Assembly: GCA_965658225.1 (NCBI GenBank)
Contig: CBFHRK010000002.1
Location: 34,347-98,346, forward strand
Direction of reading: 5' to 3'
DNA from: ECT2AJA-044 sp965658225
GTDB taxonomy: Bacteria; Bacteroidota; Bacteroidia; Flavobacteriales; ECT2AJA-044
DNA: 64,000 nucleotides
Below are positions 58,654 through 64,000 of the stretch, in pieces. How positions within the stretch are numbered: position 1 is the stretch's first letter; every line of letters begins with the position of its first letter. A program made the position numbers and the translations under genes. The notes beneath the pieces were generated by a model that saw nothing but the letters and a program-made list of their open reading frames with translations, had not been told where the DNA came from and made no database searches.

Positions 58654-61600
58654 TCATCGAATTAAATAGAATTGGCCACGGAGTTCGTGCGTGTTTTGCG
58701 CGTCGATATAGCGGTACCAAATTCGATATTCATACGCGTCGCTCTTCGCTAATTCACCCTTATACGTGCCCTTCCACGAGTCGTAAAAATTAGTCGTTTC
58801 ATACATTTTCTCGCCCCATCGATTATAAATGATCAGTCGATACTCTTCAATCTGAGAGCCTTCAGGTCTCCAGCCGTCGTTTAAATTATCTTCATTGGGA
58901 GTAAATGCGTTGGGCACCCATAAACCAGGATCCAGCTCAATACACAAACTCTCTTGATGTATGTCTAAACAGCCTCCTTCATTCTCTAAATACAAGGTTA
59001 CTGTATAAATACCTGAATCGGAATAGGTATGCTGCGGATAATCGCCCAAAGAATAGGCTTGATCACCAGTGCCATCGCCCCAATTCCAATAACCTAAGTT
59101 CCCGCCGATGCTGAAATCGATTAAATTCACATTGGCTTCACTAACATATAAACAGTCAAAATTAGGGTTGATGCTAAAATTAGCATTCAACTGAGAATAC
59201 GACGGGAGGTTGATCGTGTCAATAACCGAACACCCTGTATTTGGGTCCGTACTTTCGACGTAATAGGTTCCTCGACCCGTTTCTAGGAGTCCGCCCGTTT
59301 GAACCGGATTAGTGAGCCAAGTGAACTGATAATTCGTAGCATTAGCACTTTGGATACTCACCCAACCCGTGCTGTCGTAACAAACCGTGTCGCTTCTTGA
59401 AAGGGTAACCTGAATTTCGGGGTAAACTTCCACAAAAACAGGAATGATGACCGGATCAGAGCAATTATCGGTTACTGTAACAAAGTACGTTTGCGAGGCC
59501 AACGGATTCAGCGTTTGCGTCGGACCTGTACCTAAACTATCACTCCATAGGTATTGAATATTGATGCTTTCTCCACCCGATGAAGAAACATCAACGATAA
59601 CGGAATCGCCGTAGCAAATGGACGTGCTGTCGATGCTTGAACTCGCTTGCAGCGTGTCGCGAACGAATACGAGTACAGAATCTTGAACCAAGCAGGTTCC
59701 GTTTATTACTTCATATCGAAGAAGGTGAACGCCGCTTCCGGCTAAAGAAGGGTTCCAATCATTTCCGACTACTCCTCCACCCGTTAGGGTGCCGCCTATC
59801 GGCGTGATGTTTAAGTCGATCACCGTATCAATAAAGCAATAAGCACTGTCTATAAAACTCATGTCAATTACGGGCAAGGCATCTACTGTAATAACCATAC
59901 TGTCGTTACATGCCTGAAACAGGTCGTAATACAACGTGTAGGTTCCTGGACCTGCGCCTGCCGGATCAAAGACACCTGTTGAATCCACTACAATTCCGGG
60001 ACCGCTCCAAACACCACCCTGAACGGATTCAGTCAAATCAATTAATCCATCGCCCTCGCACACCGTAGTGTCGTTCACAATGGGCACTTCGAATACCTCG
60101 ATGATGAGCGAATCTTGGCAGCCATTGGCATCATACGTTAGAACGTGTGCTCCCGGACCCGCAACAGTAGGGTCAAAAGTGCCCGGGAAGTTGGGGTCAA
60201 TTACTCCCGGTCCAGACCAGTTTCCGTTCCACGGAGATCGACCTACACTATTATTATTTAAATCGACGTTTCCATCAGTAATACAACGTCGAATTATGGA
60301 ACTGTCTACACGCGTCACTCGCCCCAGAATTCGTAGGGTGTCGACGCATCCATTCAAATGATAATAGACGTCATTATTATAGTTATTTCCAGCGTTTTGA
60401 TCTGGAAAATAAGATCCGCTAATAGAGTCGATGACTCCATTCCCCGACCAATAACCACCGGTCGGATTTGGCGTCGGGAGCGTAAGTGTATCGCCTTGCG
60501 GACAGGCTAAAATAGAACCGGTCCCAATATCAATGGGTTTCACATAAATATCTTCAGTACCGGCGCAACCGTTAATAGAATAGGTTAGTATGTGTAAACC
60601 ACCGCCGGCAGCGTCTGGGTCAAAATAGCCTAACTGGCCATCTACAATTCCCGGTCCCGACCAATTTCCTCCGGGTGGTGTGAAACTCAATTGTACAATA
60701 GGTTCGCTTTCGCACACGGAATCGATAGGCGTTATAGCGATGCTATCGACATAAACGGTTAGCGAATCCGTACAGCCGTTAGCTGTGTAAAATACCATAA
60801 ATGAGTCTACAGATGCAGGGGTAGCGAATACGCCTCCTGGCGTGATGTTAGGCCCCGACCACGTGCCGCCAGGAATATTCATTTGGTTCAGAAGAATAGG
60901 CCCAGAACCAGGACAACTGGCGGTATCTGGTCCGGCATCCAGCTCGTACACAACCACTTCGAGGCTGTCAATACAGCCCTGAAAATCATATAAAATGGTT
61001 AAGGTAGCCGGACCAGTGATGGCCGGATCAAATTGACCCGACGGAGAAATAATACCAGGCCCAGTGTAGATCCCGCCGCTAGGCGAGGCTCCTGTTAATT
61101 GAAATACTCCATAACTATCACAAACGGAGGTGTCGGGCCCTGCATCTGGCGCTTGAATGGCGTAAATAAAGAGTGTGTCTGTACTAATCAATCCTTGACC
61201 GTCGGTTACCGATACTATTATGGTGGAGTCGACGGAAGTACAAATTTGATGTGGTCCGCCCGTTGCCGGCCATCCATTATTCCAGGTGTAGGTGTAGTTG
61301 CAGTCACTACCATTAACAACGGCCACGATGTCGGCACAACCGCCACCGCAGAGCGAATCGGAAGTGGCTTGTAATTGAACATCGAGCGGGCAATCAAATA
61401 CATCAAAAGCTTGCGAAAGCGTAAAGTTGTGGATAGAATCGCAGGCATCGGCCAGATTGAGGTTGAAGTCAAGGTTAAAGCTGGCACATTCCGTAATGAT
61501 ATTGTCGAGGGTGAGAATGACCGAAGTCGCTGAATCGTTTGTACACGGATTCGGAGTAACATTAACAATGTTGTATCCGGGCGTTCCAGTTAGGTCGAAA

Positions 61601-62133
61601 GCACCTACATTGAGCGAGTCACAGTCTATGGGGCCGTCAAAATCAAGGGTGACTTGATTTGAGTTACAGGTTCCAACAGCACTCAGTATATTGGGCGGAA
61701 TGGGCGGGGGCACATCACTGAAGAATTGAGCGCTCCAACCATCGCACGCAACGCTCACGTCTGAAATGAAATTAATGGTTAAACAGCCCGAAGTAGCCAC
61801 AATTGGGGGTGGAGCGTTTGCTCCTGACCACGGGCCGAATAGAAGTGGACTTAAGGTATCTGGGCCGTCGTAAAATCGGATATAGTCCAATGAGTCCTCT
61901 GTGCAAAACTGACTAAATACCATAGTGATTTGCGTTGCTTGGGGAACACAAATAGTGAAGGTCAGATTCTCGTTATGATCATAATTGCCGGCGGGCATCC
62001 CGAGATCCGAATCGAAGAAATTACCGTAGCAATTGTTGATCGTTTGGTTCGACATATAGAAGTCGCCCTGTGCTGCAACGGAAAACCCCATCAGGCACAA
62101 AATCCCGATCCATAATGTAGTCCATTGATTCAT
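58654..62133 (-). CDS. Giant secreted CUB/Ig-like repeat protein with T9SS type B sorting domain
   Basis: The 1159-residue protein has a signal peptide, a CUB-like domain at about residues 30-140 with paired cysteines (DSLDYIRFYDGPDTLSP), seven Ig-like repeats at about 328-825 built on a GGxWSGPGIV...FDP...YxxNGC pattern, a PKD domain (LGYWNWGDGTGDQAY near 1020) and a C-terminal gliding-motility-associated domain starting VPNAFTPNEDNLNDGW. The last domain is the type B T9SS signal. It is probably a surface adhesin or matrix protein. It is the last gene of a tight minus-strand operon and starts four bases after the small lipoprotein gene. Confidence 0.9.
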   Translation of the reverse strand: MNQWTTLWIGILCLMGFSVAAQGDFYMSNQTINNCYGNFFDSDLGMPAGNYDHNENLTFTICVPQATQITMVFSQFCTEDSLDYIRFYDGPDTLSPLLFGPWSGANAPPPIVATSGCLTINFISDVSVACDGWSAQFFSDVPPPIPPNILSAVGTCNSNQVTLDFDGPIDCDSLNVGAFDLTGTPGYNIVNVTPNPCTNDSATSVILTLDNIITECASFNLDFNLNLADACDSIHNFTLSQAFDVFDCPLDVQLQATSDSLCGGGCADIVAVVNGSDCNYTYTWNNGWPATGGPHQICTSVDSTIIVSVTDGQGLISTDTLFIYAIQAPDAGPDTSVCDSYGVFQLTGASPSGGIYTGPGIISPSGQFDPAITGPATLTILYDFQGCIDSLEVVVYELDAGPDTASCPGSGPILLNQMNIPGGTWSGPNITPGGVFATPASVDSFMVFYTANGCTDSLTVYVDSIAITPIDSVCESEPIVQLSFTPPGGNWSGPGIVDGQLGYFDPDAAGGGLHILTYSINGCAGTEDIYVKPIDIGTGSILACPQGDTLTLPTPNPTGGYWSGNGVIDSISGSYFPDQNAGNNYNNDVYYHLNGCVDTLRILGRVTRVDSSIIRRCITDGNVDLNNNSVGRSPWNGNWSGPGVIDPNFPGTFDPTVAGPGAHVLTYDANGCQDSLIIEVFEVPIVNDTTVCEGDGLIDLTESVQGGVWSGPGIVVDSTGVFDPAGAGPGTYTLYYDLFQACNDSMVITVDALPVIDMSFIDSAYCFIDTVIDLNITPIGGTLTGGGVVGNDWNPSLAGSGVHLLRYEVINGTCLVQDSVLVFVRDTLQASSSIDSTSICYGDSVIVDVSSSGGESINIQYLWSDSLGTGPTQTLNPLASQTYFVTVTDNCSDPVIIPVFVEVYPEIQVTLSRSDTVCYDSTGWVSIQSANATNYQFTWLTNPVQTGGLLETGRGTYYVESTDPNTGCSVIDTINLPSYSQLNANFSINPNFDCLYVSEANVNLIDFSIGGNLGYWNWGDGTGDQAYSLGDYPQHTYSDSGIYTVTLYLENEGGCLDIHQESLCIELDPGLWVPNAFTPNEDNLNDGWRPEGSQIEEYRLIIYNRWGEKMYETTNFYDSWKGTYKGELAKSDAYEYRIWYRYIDAQNTHELRGQFYLIR
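59659..61152 (-). repeat. Seven Ig-like coding repeats in the T9SS type B protein
   Basis: Residues 328-825 contain seven diverged units of about 65-75 residues. Each has a glycine-rich WSGPGI-like motif, an FDP motif, a (V/L)xY strand and a C-terminal NGCxDS-like motif. The units differ a lot at DNA level, so the repeat is old. Confidence 0.75.
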
Positions 62134-62137
62134 CTAA

Positions 62138-62587
62138 TTAGGGTTCTACAATGGTTATGACCGGGGTTTGAACGGTATTGCTCCAATGACCTGCGCGATC
62201 CCGAATGCGTAGGGTGAAGGTGGTCGTTTCTTGGGTGCCGTTCCCGATGATAAAGGTTCCGTTGAGAACAATTTCGAGTTCTCCGCGAATACTTAAATTT
62301 TCGCCTAGTGGAGCAAGGGCCGGAACATAATACCAATCTGGTTCTACCAAACGGGCATCCCAAACTTCTAAGGAGAGACTATCTGCTTCCGCGTAACCCA
62401 GATCGCCATCCCCATCTTCGTATTTTAGAAAAACGCTTGCGTTACCGTCAAATTCTTGAATTTCTAATGGAGCAACGGCGCGAATTTCAATCTTCGGTAC
62501 GTCGGATATTCCGTTGTCTACTTCTTTCGTACATCCGGCCGTTAGGACGAAGGCGAAAAGGATCCATAAAAAGGGAGACTGCTTCAT
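62138..62587 (-). CDS. Small lipoprotein in the surface operon
   Basis: The 149-residue protein has a signal peptide with lipobox VLTAGCT and Cys19, then a beta-rich domain (VFLKYEDGDGDLGYAEADSL near residues 52-71, TFTLRIRDRAGHWSN near 122-136). No known family is recognised. Its start overlaps the stop of the upstream lipoprotein gene (TAATG), and the giant T9SS protein follows after four bases, so it should be part of the same surface apparatus. Confidence 0.8.
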   Translation of the reverse strand: MKQSPFLWILFAFVLTAGCTKEVDNGISDVPKIEIRAVAPLEIQEFDGNASVFLKYEDGDGDLGYAEADSLSLEVWDARLVEPDWYYVPALAPLGENLSIRGELEIVLNGTFIIGNGTQETTTFTLRIRDRAGHWSNTVQTPVITIVEP

Positions 62588-63543
62588 TAGGGAATAACTA
62601 AAAAGGCAAAATATTCTTTGATGTATTGAAAACTCCCTTGATTTGGAATTTCTGTGGGGTCGTTGCTATTGTCTTGTACGGTTGCGCGGAAATAAGAAAA
62701 GGTTCCAATACCATTCGTGTAGGCACTTGGGTCGATGGTGATTTGGTGCCAATATGAAACCGGATCGCCAAAATATCCGGCGGCAGTAATCGAGGAACCA
62801 CTGATGGTAAGCGATTCTTCAGATGAAGTACTGAAATCGTTGATGTTGGAGCTGAACTTGATTTTATTGTAGCCGAGTTGGTTGGTAGCTTGTTGATCGT
62901 CCTCAAAGGCAATCCATATCTCTAAACTCTGCGTTGATGAGGGTACTTCAATAGGTCCGTTTCCGGCGCCGCGCAAAAGAGGTGTGGTATTGCCGTCGGC
63001 AAAAGCGACGACGCCCAGCATTTGTGGTTCTCGATCGCCCTGCACGGGCGGATTCCCAAATTGGTCGCGAGCGCCATTATTGATCCAGTCGCGGATATAC
63101 CCTTCATAGGTATTTTCCATGGTCGGCCAATCGGATCCGGGATCAATACTCAAAGGCATTATTCCGCTTTGTCCGTCGATATCCACATTTAGGCGATTCA
63201 TTAATACCGAACCGCTAACACTTCCGGGAAGTACGCGAAATTCATATGAATTGGCTGGATCATTTTTAATCACAGGCTGGTACACCAAGGTGTTATAGGA
63301 ACTCTCAACCGTTCTAAAATCCGGTTCGAAGGTACCGTCGTGGCAGCCGCTATTTGCGCAAGTTGGGCGAAAAATTTTGTAGTGAATCCCGGCAAAACTT
63401 CGAGGATCGAGCGTATCGGTATTGAACGTATCTACCGGTTCTTGTAAATCCGGATTATTAAATGGGTTGTCCTTATTTTCATCTTGGCAACCCATGATGA
63501 AGGCCATAAACAGCAATGTGAATATGAGGAGTGATTTTCTCAT
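62587..63543 (-). CDS. Lipoprotein with a cytochrome-like CX4CH motif
   Basis: The 318-residue protein has a lipobox (FIMGCQ, Cys19) and the motif CANSGCHDG at residues 62-70. This CX4CH resembles a haem-binding CXXCH but has two extra residues between the cysteines. The following region, ILVYQPVIKND-like and GIMPLSIDPGSDWP, resembles proteins labelled as cytochrome c-like domains in Bacteroidota. The C-terminal half (residues 190-318) is a beta-rich domain. It overlaps the upstream gene by four bases (ATGA) and the downstream gene by one. Haem binding is not certain. Confidence 0.78.
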   Translation of the reverse strand: MRKSLLIFTLLFMAFIMGCQDENKDNPFNNPDLQEPVDTFNTDTLDPRSFAGIHYKIFRPTCANSGCHDGTFEPDFRTVESSYNTLVYQPVIKNDPANSYEFRVLPGSVSGSVLMNRLNVDIDGQSGIMPLSIDPGSDWPTMENTYEGYIRDWINNGARDQFGNPPVQGDREPQMLGVVAFADGNTTPLLRGAGNGPIEVPSSTQSLEIWIAFEDDQQATNQLGYNKIKFSSNINDFSTSSEESLTISGSSITAAGYFGDPVSYWHQITIDPSAYTNGIGTFSYFRATVQDNSNDPTEIPNQGSFQYIKEYFAFLVIP

Positions 63544-64000
63544 ATGCGATCAAATAAACTCATGGCTCCTCCAGACATGAGTCCTGCCGAAAGGATATCG
63601 TTCTTGATGCCGAAGATTTCACCGATCGTAAGAACGTTGTCCATGGTGGTTCCGATGGGATTGCTTTCGGATCCAACCGTTAGGTTGGGCATAACTCCTG
63701 GGCCCACCATTTGAGTAAACACTCTAAGGCTATTGGCATCGCTGTGATCGTAGGCAAACCAGTCGTTTTCGTCGAGAATCGGATTTGGATTTAAGTTACG
63801 ACCGTGTTCTGGAGTCACCATCAAAACGGTGTCATTGGCCATGTCGGGAATCTGTGTTTGAATATAATTCCAAAGGAAACCAACTCCGTGATCGGCCCGG
63901 TGCAGGTTGCGCAGGTAACCGGTAAAATTGGAATGGCAGCCGTCTACATTGCTTAAATTGATCACTGTGACTTTGGGCTTGAAACGTTGCATTACTTCGC
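63540..64000 (-). CDS. Alkaline-phosphatase-superfamily-like protein, C-terminal part (cut by the window edge)
   Basis: About 153 C-terminal residues are present; the frame stays open to the edge, so the gene begins outside. Strings such as NLSNVDGCHSNFTGYLRNLH, HRADHGVGFLWNYIQ, LMVTPEHGRNLNPNP and WFAYDHSDAN resemble the metal-binding end of the alkaline phosphatase/sulfatase or DUF1501 superfamily. The nucleophile-bearing N terminus is missing, so activity cannot be assigned. The downstream lipoprotein gene overlaps its stop. Confidence 0.7.
   Translation of the reverse strand, partial: EVMQRFKPKVTVINLSNVDGCHSNFTGYLRNLHRADHGVGFLWNYIQTQIPDMANDTVLMVTPEHGRNLNPNPILDENDWFAYDHSDANSLRVFTQMVGPGVMPNLTVGSESNPIGTTMDNVLTIGEIFGIKNDILSAGLMSGGAMSLFDRI

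Noticed and set aside
59659..61152. Tandem DNA repeats as CRISPR or satellite DNA
   Set aside because: The repetition is in the protein (diverged Ig-like units), with no identical direct repeats or spacers in the DNA.

Overview
The window looks like chromosomal DNA of a member of the Bacteroidota, most likely a flavobacterium-like lineage. Several independent traits agree: a fused SecDF, a type III glutamine synthetase, three secreted proteins with type IX secretion (T9SS) C-terminal signals, SprB-type repeats, an LDH-like malate dehydrogenase, several Bacteroidota-restricted families (DUF2851, the small cysteine-rich protein next to apbE), and repeated TAnnTTTG promoter elements with an upstream TTG. 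Shine-Dalgarno sites are almost absent; rpsU is the clear exception. I see no insertion sequence, prophage, CRISPR array, rRNA or plasmid gene. The content is mainly core genome.

Region 1-5.4 kb holds apbE, a small cysteine-rich membrane protein, murB, two adjacent glycosyltransferases and an FtsE-like ATPase. Region 5.5-10.3 kb is a tightly coupled pair: a large periplasmic TPR protein and an outer-membrane beta-barrel. Region 10.4-18.1 kb has gyrB, a type B T9SS cargo protein, mdh, a DCC-family protein and a type A T9SS cargo protein with FG-GAP/VCBS repeats. Region 18.2-27.2 kb has secDF, tatA, a Ca2+/Na+ antiporter, glutamine synthetase III and a PorE-like TPR/propeller/OmpA protein.

Region 27.3-38.2 kb is a long co-directional run: purM-prfA-pyrF, then DUF2851, PspC, K+ channel, PspC and an RmlD-like reductase with almost no spacing, then an alanine symporter with a SprB-like N-terminal domain, a helix-hairpin-helix protein, apt and an acyl-CoA dehydrogenase. 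Region 38.2-53.3 kb is the translation/transcription block: rpsU, xerC-like recombinase, hpf, tRNA-Thr-Tyr-Gly-Thr, tuf, tRNA-Trp, secE, nusG, rplKAJL, rpoB, rpoC and DUF3467. Its tRNA-tuf order matches the classic thrU-tyrU-glyT-thrT-tufB order of E. coli.

Region 53.4-64 kb is mostly minus strand: a signal-less BtuF-like metal receptor coupled to a cysteine synthase, a LolC/E-like permease, a divergent DUF1343 (NamZ-like) gene, glutathione peroxidase, a small secreted protein, and a four-gene operon running off the right edge. That operon encodes an alkaline-phosphatase-like protein, a CX4CH lipoprotein, a small lipoprotein and a 1159-residue CUB/Ig-like T9SS type B protein.

Two 99-base N runs are present. 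The first appears to be a spurious placeholder in a continuous gene; the second probably hides real repeat sequence. I found no convincing new defence or mobile system. The best candidates for undescribed biology are the TPR/beta-barrel pair, the DUF2851-PspC-channel-PspC cluster and the right-edge surface operon.
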